DNA of 48,251 bases from an uncultured Bacilli bacterium (lineage in GTDB: Bacteria; Bacillota_I; Bacilli_A; RF39; UBA660). Where the stretch lies: NCBI GenBank assembly GCA_947589535.1, contig CANQAS010000005.1, forward strand, positions 1 to 48,251. The letters run 5' to 3'. A program made the position numbers and the translations under genes. The notes beneath the pieces were generated by a model that was not told the origin of the DNA, did no database searches, and was given only the letters and a program-made list of their open reading frames with translations. Below are positions 10,466 through 21,143 of the stretch, one piece after another (the first letter of the stretch is position 1; each line of letters starts with the position of its first letter).

Positions 10466-11290
10466 TTATTTATTATATTCATTTGAAATTGCAGCAAATT
10501 CTTCTATCGTAATGTTTTCTGCTCTAAAACTTATATTCTTATTAAATTTTTCTAAAATAGAATTAATTTTGTTTTGATCGTATCCTTTTAAATTATTTTT
10601 CAATGTCTTTCTTTTTTGAGCAAAAGAATCTTTTACAAGTTTAAAGAAAAATTCTTCATCTTTTACCTTTATTTGTTTATCTTTTTTTGAGAAAACAACG
10701 ATTGCTGAATCTACATTAGGTTTTGGATAAAAAACATTTCTTGATACGGTAAAAGCCTTTTTTATATCAAAATAGTAATTTAAAAAAATGGTTAAAGAAT
10801 TATAAGATTTAGTTCCTAGTATTGCAGAAAACCTATCAGCAACTTCATTTTGTACCATAACAACTATTTTTTCTACATCTATTTTTTCATCTATAAATTT
10901 AGTAATTATTGGAGTAGTTATATAATAAGGAAGATTAGCCACTACCATAATATTTTTATACTCAAAATCATTTAAATCTTCTTTGATATTTCTTTTTAAA
11001 AAATCATCAAATATTATATTTATATTATCATATCCATTTAATATTTCTTGTAATGGCTCTTTTAAGGTAGTATCTATTTCGTATCCTAAGACCTGTTTAG
11101 CGTGCTCACTTAACTTTCTCGTTAATGCAGCAGCTCCTACACCTATTTCTATAACAAGGGTATCTTTACTTATATTACCTAATGATACAATATTATTTAA
11201 TATGTTTTGATCAAGTAAGAAATTTTGACCAAATTTCTTTTTAAATACAAATTTATTTTCATTTAATATTTCCTTTATATTCATGAACAT
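10466..11290 (-). CDS. rsmA: 16S rRNA (adenine1518/1519-N6)-dimethyltransferase
   Basis: KKKFGQNFLLDQNILNNIV...VIEIGVGAAALTRKLSEHAKQVLGYEID; VVANLPYYITTPII; KsgA/Erm-type motifs. Confidence 0.95.
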   Translation of the reverse strand: MFMNIKEILNENKFVFKKKFGQNFLLDQNILNNIVSLGNISKDTLVIEIGVGAAALTRKLSEHAKQVLGYEIDTTLKEPLQEILNGYDNINIIFDDFLKRNIKEDLNDFEYKNIMVVANLPYYITTPIITKFIDEKIDVEKIVVMVQNEVADRFSAILGTKSYNSLTIFLNYYFDIKKAFTVSRNVFYPKPNVDSAIVVFSKKDKQIKVKDEEFFFKLVKDSFAQKRKTLKNNLKGYDQNKINSILEKFNKNISFRAENITIEEFAAISNEYNK

Positions 11291-11299
11291 ACCTCATAC

Positions 11300-11333
11300 A
11301 AAAAAACAAATAAAATAATTTTATTTGTTTTTA
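11300..11333 (-). terminator. Hairpin terminator upstream of rsmA
   Basis: aaacaaataaaa-taa-ttttatttgttt inverted repeat with T-run on the minus strand. Confidence 0.6.
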
Positions 11334-11352
11334 TTTTATCATAATATTTAAA

Positions 11353-12033
11353 TTATCGCCAATTAACTGCTACATCAATTTGAGTTGGATTTGTATTAGC
11401 AAATGATCCAGTATCGCAAACTATCGCATATCCTAAAGAACTTTCTATTATTGTTCCTCTTGGACGAATTTTATAATTTGCTGCTACCATAACATAACCA
11501 CCAAGCATTTTAACACCATCTTCACGAATCCAGTACGGATATTCTGCTTCTGAATAACCCATACGCCTCATAGCATTTACCACACTTGTCATGTTTAAAT
11601 TATAGTATGTTTCCCTACCAGATGGGCCAATAACAACACCTTTACCTTTTGATAGCTTATCTCCAGTCCAACTACTCACAGGTGCAACAGCAAACTGTGA
11701 TTTAGTCGTTGTTGTAGTTTCAGGAGCCTTAGTAGTAACCGTTGATTTTGTAACCGTAACAGTTGTTGTTTCTGGAACGGTTGTTTCTCCTTTTGCTATC
11801 GTAGTATTTGCGACACTAGCAACATAATTACTAGGATCAAATGTTTTTTTAGATGTCGAAACCGTTATAACATCTTTACCGCTATCGGAAAATAATATTC
11901 CAGCTTTTGAAAAACCAATAAATGCTACTAAACATATAACTAATATCAGTAAAGCACTTTTAATTTTTCTATTAAAATGTTTCACTTTGTTCACCTCATA
12001 CCCATTTTCTGGGCTCGTACCTAATAATAACAT
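11353..12033 (-). CDS. Secreted 3D-domain protein (YabE-like), divergent 3D motif
   Basis: TM/signal segment, Thr-rich linker (TTTVTVTKSTVTTKAPETTTTTK), C-terminal 3D-like domain (PRGTIIESSLGYAIVCDTGSFANTNPTQIDVAVNW); between tatD and rsmA as yabE is in Bacillus. Start may be internal (KHFNRKIKSALL). Confidence 0.75.
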   Translation of the reverse strand: MLLLGTSPENGYEVNKVKHFNRKIKSALLILVICLVAFIGFSKAGILFSDSGKDVITVSTSKKTFDPSNYVASVANTTIAKGETTVPETTTVTVTKSTVTTKAPETTTTTKSQFAVAPVSSWTGDKLSKGKGVVIGPSGRETYYNLNMTSVVNAMRRMGYSEAEYPYWIREDGVKMLGGYVMVAANYKIRPRGTIIESSLGYAIVCDTGSFANTNPTQIDVAVNWR

Positions 12034-12041
12034 ATATACTA

Positions 12042-12794
12042 TTATAAGTCAAATTTTGATCTTACATTAGTGCCCGTTTGCTTTATTACATCAGCATTTG
12101 TTACACCCTTTAGTTTAGCAATTTCACTTACTATAAAAGGAAGTTTATCCGGGTTATTTTTCTTACCTCTATATGGTTCTGGAGTAAGATATGGACTATC
12201 TGTTTCTAAAGAAATAGCCTCTAAAGGAATATTTTTTACAACATCTTTTACTTTTTTAGCATTCTTAAACGTTACCACACCACCAATACCTATTAAAAAG
12301 CCAAGTTTAATAAATCTATTAGCAGTTTCCACGCTTCCTGAAAAACAATGCATTATCCCTGTTACATTATATTCTTTTAGATAACTATATATGTCGTCAG
12401 TTGCCTCTCTGTTATGAACTATTACCGGTAATTTTCTTTTTTTAGCTATTTTAAGCATACTTTTTAATATTTTTATTTGCGCATCTTTATTTTCTTTTGT
12501 CCAATAATAATCTAAACCTATCTCACCTATTGCTACTACCTTCTCATTTAAAGATATATCTTCTATTTTTTTTACATCAGATTCCGTTACGTCATAAACA
12601 TTTTCTGGACCTATTCCAACTGCCGCATATACCTCTTTATACTTTTTAGATAATTCTACTGCTTCAATACTACTTTTAACATCAATTCCGTTAATAATTA
12701 TTCTTTCTACTCCACTTGCTATCGCTTTTTTTATTTCTTCATTTACATCAATATACTCAGAACTAAGTAAATGACAGTGCGAATCTATTAACAT
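12042..12794 (-). CDS. tatD: TatD family hydrolase
   Basis: MLIDSHCHLLSSEY...AVGIGPENV...IGEIGLDYYWTKE...PVIVHNREATDD...LETDSPYLTPEPYRGKKNNP. Confidence 0.95.
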   Translation of the reverse strand: MLIDSHCHLLSSEYIDVNEEIKKAIASGVERIIINGIDVKSSIEAVELSKKYKEVYAAVGIGPENVYDVTESDVKKIEDISLNEKVVAIGEIGLDYYWTKENKDAQIKILKSMLKIAKKRKLPVIVHNREATDDIYSYLKEYNVTGIMHCFSGSVETANRFIKLGFLIGIGGVVTFKNAKKVKDVVKNIPLEAISLETDSPYLTPEPYRGKKNNPDKLPFIVSEIAKLKGVTNADVIKQTGTNVRSKFDL

Positions 12795-12821
12795 TTTTAT
12801 CACCAAAAAAATTATATCATA

Positions 12822-13004
12822 CTAATGATATAATTTCATACTTAAATACTTTATAAATAATAAGAATACAATACCTAAATAAACTGCATCTATAATATGT
12901 AAACTTTCAATATATAAAGCTGCAATAACAACTAACATTATTATAAAAAATAATGTTTTTAGAACAAAACTCTTTTTACGTTCTATTTCTTGTCCGTGCA
13001 TCAA
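12822..13004 (-). CDS. Small hypothetical membrane protein
   Basis: 60 aa, two hydrophobic segments; intergenic between tatD and spoVT. Confidence 0.5.
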   Translation of the reverse strand: MMHGQEIERKKSFVLKTLFFIIMLVVIAALYIESLHIIDAVYLGIVFLLFIKYLSMKLYH

Positions 13005-13130
13005 ACTCTTCCTTTCGAATAGATTTTTACCACTATACGACTTGATACAACGTTAAAAATATAACATATAAAAACCTGTATAGTAAACATTTAAGATAAA
13101 TAAATTCTAAATTAGACAAAATTTTACATT

Positions 13131-13643
13131 TTAATTATTTTCTAAATAATTCTCTAAAAATGATATAGAAAAATTAACTAATTCACTATTTACTGAATCA
13201 ACCTTTTTTTCAAATATCACAAGCCCAGAAAAATCACCATTTGGTAATATTGGATACACATTAAAATCATCTGTTAAAGTAACATTATTCGTTAAATTTA
13301 GCGTTTTTTCATTACATATATTTATGGTATTTCCTAACATATTTTCTAATTTAGAACTTATTTTTTCACCTATTAAAGCTTCTTTAGAAGAAAAAACTAT
13401 CTCGTTTAAATTAGTTACATATATCTCACAATTTATTTTTTTAGATAAAGATTTAATAAAATTATTTATAAATTCCTGCTCACGATTTATTACTGAATGT
13501 TTTTTTAAAACTATGGTTTCTGAATCATGCAAATATATTTCTAATAACTCTCCAGTTTTTAAATGCATGTTTTTTCTAATTTCTTTGGGAATTACAACTC
13601 TTCCCAATTCATCTATTCTTCTTGTTATTCCAGTTGTTTTCAT
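13131..13643 (-). CDS. spoVT: Stage V sporulation protein T (AbrB-type)
   Basis: MKTTGITRRIDELGRVVIPKEIRKNMHLKTGELLEIYL AbrB swapped-hairpin N-terminus plus GAF-like C-terminus (170 aa). Confidence 0.93.
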   Translation of the reverse strand: MKTTGITRRIDELGRVVIPKEIRKNMHLKTGELLEIYLHDSETIVLKKHSVINREQEFINNFIKSLSKKINCEIYVTNLNEIVFSSKEALIGEKISSKLENMLGNTINICNEKTLNLTNNVTLTDDFNVYPILPNGDFSGLVIFEKKVDSVNSELVNFSISFLENYLENN

Positions 13644-13686
13644 ACAATTCTTCCCTTCTTTTTTAGAATGTATAAAAACCTAAAAT

Positions 13687-16600
13687 TTATTCAAATATAT
13701 CAAGCATTTTTATTAAATAATGTATAAAATGTTGTTCTAATCCTTTTAATGGTAGAGTAATCCTTAAAATATTATTTAAATATTTAACATCAAACATTGG
13801 AGTTATATTAAATAATCCGCTTAATAATTCTGCGCCATCTATTTTACTAGAGACTTCTTTATTAAAGTAAACGGTTATTTTATCTACCATCTGATCTACT
13901 TTAAATATGCCTTTTTGCTTTGCCTTAACTTGGAATAATTCTTCTAACATATAAATTATTATATCTTCATCTAATGTTCCAAATCTATCAGTTAATTCAG
14001 ATTTTACTTGTTTAAATGAATCATAATTATTAATCGTATTAATTTTCTTATGAATTTCAATTTTTAAATCTTCAGTATCAGCATATTTATCGCTTATATG
14101 AGTAGAAACTTCGATAAATGGTCTTTCGTCTAATTCTTCTTCATCTTTTTCTGGTAAATTACCTTTTAATCTTTCTACTTCTTCATTTAAAATTCTAAGA
14201 TACATATCATATCCAATAGTATCAATAAAACCAGATTGTTCACTTCCTAAGATATCACCTGCACCACGGATTGCTAAGTCTCTTACAGCAAGTGCATAAC
14301 CACTACCTAGTTCTGTAAATTCCTTTATTGCAGATAACCTTTTTATCGCAATATCATTCAATTCCTTATTACGTTCATACATTAGATAAGCATATGCAAT
14401 GTTTTTACCGCGTCCAATTCTACCTCTTATTTGATATAACTGGCTTAACCCAAAATAATCTGCATTTAAAACTATTAAAGTATTAGCATTTTCAATATCG
14501 ATTCCCGTTTCTATTATTGTTGTACAAACTAAAATATCATATTCTTTATTAACAAAGCTTTCCATATTTTTTTCAATTTGTTCTTTATTCATCTGACCAT
14601 GAATATAATTTATTCTAGCTTCTGGAACAAGTTTTTTTATTCTAACTACTTGATCTTCCAATTTAGATACATTATTATATAAAACAAATAATTGTCCATC
14701 TCTTGCTAATTCTTTATAAATCGCATCTTTTATTACTTGATCATTTTCTCTTAATACATAGGTTTGAATTGGATATCTAAAAGCAGGTGGGGTTTCTATT
14801 AAAGAAAGATCTCTTACTCCTGTTAACGACATTTGAAGTGTCCTTGGAATAGGTGTTGCCGATAGGGTAAGAACATCTATTGTTTCTTTATACTCTTTTA
14901 TTTTTTCCTTATGGGTAACTCCAAATCTTTGTTCCTCGTCTATTACCAAAAGTCCTAGATCCTTATATTTAACATCTTTACTTAAGAGTCTATGTGTACC
15001 AATTATAAGATCAATTTTACCAGATTCTAAATCTTTAAGTATTATTTCCTTCTGTTTAGGAGTTACAAATCTATTTAATACAGCAATATTAATTCCAAAT
15101 CCATCAAATCTTTCCACAGCATTATCATAATGTTGTTTAGAAAGGATAGTTGTTGGGCATAAAAATGCTACTTGCTTACCAGATTTAATAGCTTTAAACA
15201 TTGCCCTAAAAGCAACCTCAGTTTTACCATAACCAACATCACCGCAAAGTAATCTATCCATTGGATGAGGTTCTTCCATATCCTCTTTTATTTCTCTTAT
15301 TGCCTTCAATTGGTCCTTAGTCTCATCATATATAAATTTACTCTCGAAAATAACTTGATCTTCATCATCTGCAAAAAAAGCGAAACCAGGAATCAACTTT
15401 CTTTTTGCAGAAGTTTCTAGAAGCTGTTGTGCTATATCTTTAACCTTACCTTTTACTCTGGCTTTTTGTTTAGCCCAATCAGTACCACCTAACTTACTTA
15501 TTTTAGGTTTTGCACCTTCATTAGAAGAATATTTACTTATTAGCTCTATTTTTTCTACTGGAATATATAATTTATCATTATCTTTATATTCTAAATGAAG
15601 ATAATCTTTTTTCATTCCTTTTAAAGTAAGTGTTACTATACCTAAGTATCTAGCAATACCATGCGCAGCATGAACAACGTAATCACCTATTTTTAATTTA
15701 TTTATATCTCTTATTTTAGACCCATATCTAAATTTACTTTTATAATTATAAGTTAGATTCCCCTTAAAGATTTCTTTTGATGATATATAGCATGTATCAT
15801 TTATTACAAAACCATTAGGCACTACCTTTTCTATAATACCAATATCGCCTTGAATATTTTTCGTTTCCTTATCTAAAATAACACATCTATATGGTACTTT
15901 ACCTATAAATTCTGCTATTTGCCTTTTGTTTTCCAAGAATACAATAATGTTTTTATTTACACTTATCATACTGTTTATAAAGCGATTTAACCTATCAAAA
16001 TTGCCATTAAAAGAATCAATACTTGAAGTAAAATAATTTTCCACTGTATTTTCTAATTTTGAATTATAATTATCAACAGATAAAATATCAACATAATTAT
16101 CTGGTTTTAATTCATTTATATCATGCATGTATTTAGGAATATCAAAATTATCTGTTTCTTTAAACTCAGTTACTTCTTCCATTATTTTTCTGTATGATAT
16201 ATCTAAGATTACAGAATCAGAAAATACTAATATAGCATTATCTATATAATCTTTAAGTGACGATACATTATTAGTAACCCTAGGAAGAAGACTTTGTCTT
16301 GAAGGAATATCTTCTATATTTTTTTCATTAACAAACTCAGTAAAAGGCATAATATCTACCTTTTTTATATTTTCAATTGATAATTGAGTATCTGGGTCAT
16401 ATTTTCTTATACTTTCTATCTCATCATCAAAAAACTCTATTCTAATTGGGTATGTATTTGAATATGGAAATATATCTAAAATATATCCACGGTTTGCAAA
16501 CTCTCCTGTTTTAGTAACCAAACTTTCTTTTTGATACCCCATCATTACTAATTTTCTTATTAACTCTTGTCTTTTTATATTTTTTTCTACACTTAACTCT

Positions 16601-16992
16601 ATATTTAGACTTTTCCACAGCTTTTTGCTAGGCAAAAATCTCAAATAACCCATTAAATTAGTTATTACGATATATTTTCCATCAGTGAAAGAAAGTTCAT
16701 TTAGTGTTTCTATTCTTTTTGCCATTAAGTCTGGAGATATTGCGACAGCTTCACTAACTAAAAAGTCATCCATCGGAAATAAAAGTACTTTATCTGTTAC
16801 ATTTGATAATGATTTATATAATGTATTAGCTTCATACAAAGTATTTGTAACTAGCAGAATACTTTTATTTGATACACGAAAAAGATTCCAAACATAAGAT
16901 GCTTGGACTTCTTTACTTAAACCTACAACACTTACTGGTTTATTGCTATTTAATATTTTAAATTCAAAAATATCTTTTAGCATATATATCAC
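13687..16992 (-). CDS. mfd: Transcription-repair coupling factor
   Basis: 1101 aa; CarD-like RID (IGDYVVHAAHGIARYLGI), helicase motifs (GDVGYGKTEVAFRAMFKA, DEEQRFGV, LSATPIPRTL, GRIGRG). Confidence 0.97.
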   Translation of the reverse strand: MIYMLKDIFEFKILNSNKPVSVVGLSKEVQASYVWNLFRVSNKSILLVTNTLYEANTLYKSLSNVTDKVLLFPMDDFLVSEAVAISPDLMAKRIETLNELSFTDGKYIVITNLMGYLRFLPSKKLWKSLNIELSVEKNIKRQELIRKLVMMGYQKESLVTKTGEFANRGYILDIFPYSNTYPIRIEFFDDEIESIRKYDPDTQLSIENIKKVDIMPFTEFVNEKNIEDIPSRQSLLPRVTNNVSSLKDYIDNAILVFSDSVILDISYRKIMEEVTEFKETDNFDIPKYMHDINELKPDNYVDILSVDNYNSKLENTVENYFTSSIDSFNGNFDRLNRFINSMISVNKNIIVFLENKRQIAEFIGKVPYRCVILDKETKNIQGDIGIIEKVVPNGFVINDTCYISSKEIFKGNLTYNYKSKFRYGSKIRDINKLKIGDYVVHAAHGIARYLGIVTLTLKGMKKDYLHLEYKDNDKLYIPVEKIELISKYSSNEGAKPKISKLGGTDWAKQKARVKGKVKDIAQQLLETSAKRKLIPGFAFFADDEDQVIFESKFIYDETKDQLKAIREIKEDMEEPHPMDRLLCGDVGYGKTEVAFRAMFKAIKSGKQVAFLCPTTILSKQHYDNAVERFDGFGINIAVLNRFVTPKQKEIILKDLESGKIDLIIGTHRLLSKDVKYKDLGLLVIDEEQRFGVTHKEKIKEYKETIDVLTLSATPIPRTLQMSLTGVRDLSLIETPPAFRYPIQTYVLRENDQVIKDAIYKELARDGQLFVLYNNVSKLEDQVVRIKKLVPEARINYIHGQMNKEQIEKNMESFVNKEYDILVCTTIIETGIDIENANTLIVLNADYFGLSQLYQIRGRIGRGKNIAYAYLMYERNKELNDIAIKRLSAIKEFTELGSGYALAVRDLAIRGAGDILGSEQSGFIDTIGYDMYLRILNEEVERLKGNLPEKDEEELDERPFIEVSTHISDKYADTEDLKIEIHKKINTINNYDSFKQVKSELTDRFGTLDEDIIIYMLEELFQVKAKQKGIFKVDQMVDKITVYFNKEVSSKIDGAELLSGLFNITPMFDVKYLNNILRITLPLKGLEQHFIHYLIKMLDIFE

Positions 16993-17574
16993 CTATTTCT
17001 CATTTTTTACCCTTGTATTATACTTACTCATAAGCTCTTGAAAGGGAGTTGTAAAGGATGCAAGTACCGCATCTGCAGCCTTTTGTATTACAGGTGTTAA
17101 AGCCTTCTTTTCAGAAATACTTAACTTACCTAATACATAATCTTTAGTATCTATTTCCTTATCATTTGAAATACCTATTTTTATTCTTTTATATTCATTG
17201 GTACCTAACTGATTTTCTATGTTTTTAAGACCATTATGTCCCCCGGAAGAGCCTTTTTCTTTCAACTTAATACTTCCAATAGGTAAATCTAAATCATCAC
17301 TTAAAACAAGTATATCTTCGGTTTTAACATTTAAATATCTAACAAATTTTATCATAACATCACCAGATAAATTAATGAAATTCTGAGGTTTAATGAAAAC
17401 TACTCTACAAAAATCTAAATAAGTATCAAAATATAAAGCATTATCACGTTCCTTCCACTTAGTCACTTCTAAACGTTTTGCTATTTCATCTAATACCATA
17501 AAACCAATGTTATGCCTCGTATTTGCATATGGCTTACCAGGATTTCCTAATCCTACAACTAATTTAATCTTCAT
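16993..17574 (-). CDS. pth: Peptidyl-tRNA hydrolase
   Basis: LVVGLGNPGKPYANTRHNIGFMVLDEIA; FIKPQNFINLSGD; SGGHNGLKNIE. Confidence 0.96.
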   Translation of the reverse strand: MKIKLVVGLGNPGKPYANTRHNIGFMVLDEIAKRLEVTKWKERDNALYFDTYLDFCRVVFIKPQNFINLSGDVMIKFVRYLNVKTEDILVLSDDLDLPIGSIKLKEKGSSGGHNGLKNIENQLGTNEYKRIKIGISNDKEIDTKDYVLGKLSISEKKALTPVIQKAADAVLASFTTPFQELMSKYNTRVKNEK

Positions 17575-18299
17575 TTTTTACCTCCGTTAAATATGTCCAT
17601 AATCTTATTAGTATAACTGCCATCTTCATTATGAACTATTATATTTTCTTCTAATATCAAGCCAGGGTTTCCATTTTTAGTTCCTTCTATTAATACAAGG
17701 TTAGATTTAGAATTTTCAAAAGGGTATACAAATTGAAGTCTTTTTGGCTCAATATTATTATTTTTCATTGCTATTATAATATCAATTAATCTATCAGTCC
17801 TATGAACCATAGCAATTTTACCATTATTCTTTAATATCTTCTTAGCACATTTAAATACATCGTCAAGTTTTAGATAAATTTCATGTCTTGCAGCTGCCTT
17901 AACGTCATTTTCATTTATATTCATTTCACTATTATATTTAAAATACGGCGGATTGCAAGTAATAAGATCATATACGTCTGTTTCTGAATTCTTAGAAAAC
18001 TCTTTTACATCTTCGTTTATAATGGTTATTCTTTCTTCTAAACCATTTACTTTAACGCTCTTAATGGCTAGATCATATACTTCTTTTTGTATTTCAACGC
18101 CTATTAAATTGCTATTTATTTTTGTACTTAAAAAAAGCGGAATTGGAGCATTACCCGTACAAAAATCCACTATCTTTTGTTTATTATTAACACTTACAAA
18201 GTTTGCAAGTAAAACAGAATCTATTGAAAAACTAAACCAGTCAGAGTTTTGAACTATTTTAAGATTATTATAATTTAAAAGCTCATTTATTACTTCCAT
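17571..18299 (-). CDS. tRNA1(Val) (adenine37-N6)-methyltransferase-like (YabB)
   Basis: SAM-MTase with NPPY-type motif (LITCNPPYFK); position between ricT and pth as yabB in Bacillus. Confidence 0.85.
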   Translation of the reverse strand: MEVINELLNYNNLKIVQNSDWFSFSIDSVLLANFVSVNNKQKIVDFCTGNAPIPLFLSTKINSNLIGVEIQKEVYDLAIKSVKVNGLEERITIINEDVKEFSKNSETDVYDLITCNPPYFKYNSEMNINENDVKAAARHEIYLKLDDVFKCAKKILKNNGKIAMVHRTDRLIDIIIAMKNNNIEPKRLQFVYPFENSKSNLVLIEGTKNGNPGLILEENIIVHNEDGSYTNKIMDIFNGGKK

Positions 18300-19083
18300 C
18301 TAGATCAACCTCTGCCGTTATTTCTTCAGTATCAGATACTTTTATTTTATAATTACCTGCCAAAATGTTTAATTCGCTAACTCTTCCTTTTATTCCATTA
18401 ACTTCTACCATTTCCCCTATTTTAGGAAATTTATCTTTATAATAGCTATAAGTTTCGTCTTCATAACCAAGACAACACAAAAGTCTACCACACGCACCAT
18501 TTATTTTAGTAGGATTTAAAGCTATACCTTGGTTTTTAGCCATATTTATAGATACACTATTAAAATTAGTTAAAAACTCACTACAGCATAATGGTCTACC
18601 ACAAGGACCCAAACCACCAATTTCTTTTGATTTATCTCTTACGCCTATTTGTCTTAATTCTATCCTTGTTTTATATTTAGCTGCTAACAATTTAGCTAGT
18701 TCCCTAAAATCTACCCTTTCATCAGCGATAAATTTAAAAATTAATTTTTTTCTATCAAATGTATAAGAAGCTTCAAATAATTTCATTTCCAAATTTTCTT
18801 TTTCTACCAAGTCTTTTGCATATATTAATGCTTTTTCAGCATCGCGAGTATTCTTATTATTTGCTTTTTCATCTTTTTCATTAGCTATTCTAACTACATC
18901 TTTAAGTGGTAAAAACACTTTTTCTTTAGGCATATCTAAAATATCAGTAACAGCCTTACCATACTGAACACCGCGTTCTGTTTCAACAATAACATTATCT
19001 CCAAGTTTTATATTTAATTTTCCAGGAGAAAAATAATATATTCTATTTGCATTATAAAAACTAATTCCTATTACTTTTACCAT
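18283..19083 (-). CDS. ricT: PSP1-domain protein RicT (YaaT)
   Basis: FYFSPGKLNIKLGDNVIVETERGVQYGKAV; Cys-rich GLGPCGRPLCCSEFL...NGACGRLLCCLGYE. Confidence 0.95.
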   Translation of the reverse strand: MVKVIGISFYNANRIYYFSPGKLNIKLGDNVIVETERGVQYGKAVTDILDMPKEKVFLPLKDVVRIANEKDEKANNKNTRDAEKALIYAKDLVEKENLEMKLFEASYTFDRKKLIFKFIADERVDFRELAKLLAAKYKTRIELRQIGVRDKSKEIGGLGPCGRPLCCSEFLTNFNSVSINMAKNQGIALNPTKINGACGRLLCCLGYEDETYSYYKDKFPKIGEMVEVNGIKGRVSELNILAGNYKIKVSDTEEITAEVDLDGSNK

Positions 19084-20002
19084 CTGTTATATCCCCTATT
19101 CCGATTAATAAATTACTCATAAATAATAACACATTTACATTGTACTCTATTTTTTCCATATTTTCTAAAATAAATGATATTTTTCTTGATATTACATCAT
19201 TTTCATTTTTCTGCGCTAATGTTTTTAACTCATTTACTTCAAAATAAATACTTTTATTTTTTACTTTGTAATTAAGCATATCTTTATATAGTAATAACAT
19301 TACGAGTAGCGCGCTATTTAATTTTTCTTTACTGTCAAAATTTTTAATAAAATCTTTTTTTAATTCTGCAAAAGCTTGTGATTTATAAAATTCTATTTTT
19401 TTAACAAAACTAACTACGTTATATATATCTTCTTCTTCTAAATTAGTTAATTCTTTAACAAAACCTATACCATAACTGGTTCTTATATTATTTATTTTAA
19501 TAATTTGACATCTTGAAGCGATGGTTGGTATTACCGCATTTAAATTCGTTGTATTAAATACCGCAACTACATTGCTATCAGGTTCTTCTAAAAACTTAAG
19601 AATTGCATTAGCAGCAGCGCTATTTAAACTTTCGACATCATTAATTATATATACACCATTTTCACCTTCAATGCTCTTTGTATTGAAAGTATCTCGCAAA
19701 TTTATTATCTTTTCTTTTTTAACCATTCCATTTTCCGGAAAAATGATTTTTAACTCTGGAAAATTACCATTATCTATTCTTTTACATATATTACACTTGT
19801 GGCATTTTGAAGTGTATTTATTAGGACAAATAAGAATTTTACTAAGCATTAAACTATAATTTCTTATTTCTTTACTAGATTCACCAAATAATAAATAACC
19901 TTGAGTATTATTGCCTGAATTGATAATTTTATTAAATATCTTGGTTAATACTGGTTGATTTTCAATATATATTTCCTCATTTTTCACTTCATACCACCTC
20001 AT
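19061..20002 (-). CDS. holB: DNA polymerase III delta' subunit
   Basis: YLLFGESSKEI; Cys cluster CPNKYTSKCHKCNICK; NAILKFLEEPDSNVVAVFNTTNLNAVIPTIASRCQII. Confidence 0.9.
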   Translation of the reverse strand: MRWYEVKNEEIYIENQPVLTKIFNKIINSGNNTQGYLLFGESSKEIRNYSLMLSKILICPNKYTSKCHKCNICKRIDNGNFPELKIIFPENGMVKKEKIINLRDTFNTKSIEGENGVYIINDVESLNSAAANAILKFLEEPDSNVVAVFNTTNLNAVIPTIASRCQIIKINNIRTSYGIGFVKELTNLEEEDIYNVVSFVKKIEFYKSQAFAELKKDFIKNFDSKEKLNSALLVMLLLYKDMLNYKVKNKSIYFEVNELKTLAQKNENDVISRKISFILENMEKIEYNVNVLLFMSNLLIGIGDITDGKSNRN

Positions 20003-20191
20003 TTAATAATTAAGTAGTAAAAACATCGCCAAACCTATTATTCCAGGAACATCAAATAAACTTGCAATAATAATTGTTACTACATTAATAGGTATCATCA
20101 AATTAAGCGATGATAAAAAGGTATTGTATGCAAATAATAATACCATTCCTACTACTACTTTTTTTATAATTCTTAAAGCATTTTTAAACAT
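20003..20191 (-). CDS. bofA: Pro-sigmaK processing inhibitor BofA-like membrane protein
   Basis: 62 aa, two TM; IPINVVTIIIASLFDVPGIIGLAMFLLLNY BofA-type C-terminus; next to recR. Confidence 0.8.
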   Translation of the reverse strand: MFKNALRIIKKVVVGMVLLFAYNTFLSSLNLMIPINVVTIIIASLFDVPGIIGLAMFLLLNY

Positions 20192-20231
20192 ATCTTCACC
20201 TCTACTAGAAAATATGTTAATTATTTATCAA

Positions 20232-20831
20232 TTATGATACTTCACTTCTATTTTCTAAAGCCATTTCAAGTGTTAAAGCATCTAAATATTCCATATCCGC
20301 TCCTATTGGAACACCTTGAGCTATTTGTGTTACTTTAACATTCGTATTTTTAAGTAATTTAGTAATATATAAAGAGGTAGTATTACCTTCAATTCCTGGT
20401 CTTAGTGCCAGTATTATTTCTTTTATTCCTTCTGACTTAATTCTTTTTATTAACTTATCAATAGATAAATCATCTGGATTAACACCATCCATAGGTGATA
20501 TTAAACCACCTAAAACGTGATATTTTGTTCTAAAAACACCTAATTTTTCAAAGATAAATACGTTTTTTTGATTTTCTACAACACAAATTGTATCTTTTTT
20601 TCTACTCTCATCCTCACAAATAGTACATTTGTTTGCCTCAGTTAAGCATCCACAATTTGGACAATTTGATATATTTTGTTTAATATTATATAAAATATTA
20701 CTAAATTCCTTTAATTTATCTTCATCTAAATCAAGCATAGAAAAAGCATATCTTTCCGCCGTTTTAGCACCAACACCAGGCAATAATTTAAAATAATCTA
20801 TTAATTCTTGCAAACTTCTTGGATAATTCAT
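20232..20831 (-). CDS. recR: Recombination protein RecR
   Basis: LLPGVGAKTAERYAFSML; CPNCGCLTEANKCTIC; toprim segment. Confidence 0.96.
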   Translation of the reverse strand: MNYPRSLQELIDYFKLLPGVGAKTAERYAFSMLDLDEDKLKEFSNILYNIKQNISNCPNCGCLTEANKCTICEDESRKKDTICVVENQKNVFIFEKLGVFRTKYHVLGGLISPMDGVNPDDLSIDKLIKRIKSEGIKEIILALRPGIEGNTTSLYITKLLKNTNVKVTQIAQGVPIGADMEYLDALTLEMALENRSEVS

Positions 20832-20844
20832 GATATTTCACCAA

Positions 20845-21141
20845 TTAGAATAAGTCTCCAAAGGCTCCTGCTTGACTACCCATTTTGTCATTAATTTCTT
20901 TATTAATTTTATTAATAGCATCATTAACTGCTAATGTAATCATATCCTCTAATATTTCAATATCATCTTTTTCTAACTCATCAGATTTTATTTTTACAGA
21001 AATCACCTCTTTTTTCCCGCTCATTTTAACTTCTACTAATTCTGATTCCCCAATAAATTCCATAGCCTCTATTTTAGCCTTAGAATCCATAATATTTTTT
21101 TGCATTGATTGTGCTTGTTTCATTAAAGCTTGTAAATTCAT
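20845..21141 (-). CDS. ybaB: YbaB/EbfC nucleoid-associated protein
   Basis: MNLQALMKQAQSMQKNI...; between dnaX and recR. Confidence 0.94.
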   Translation of the reverse strand: MNLQALMKQAQSMQKNIMDSKAKIEAMEFIGESELVEVKMSGKKEVISVKIKSDELEKDDIEILEDMITLAVNDAINKINKEINDKMGSQAGAFGDLF

Positions 21142-21143
21142 AA

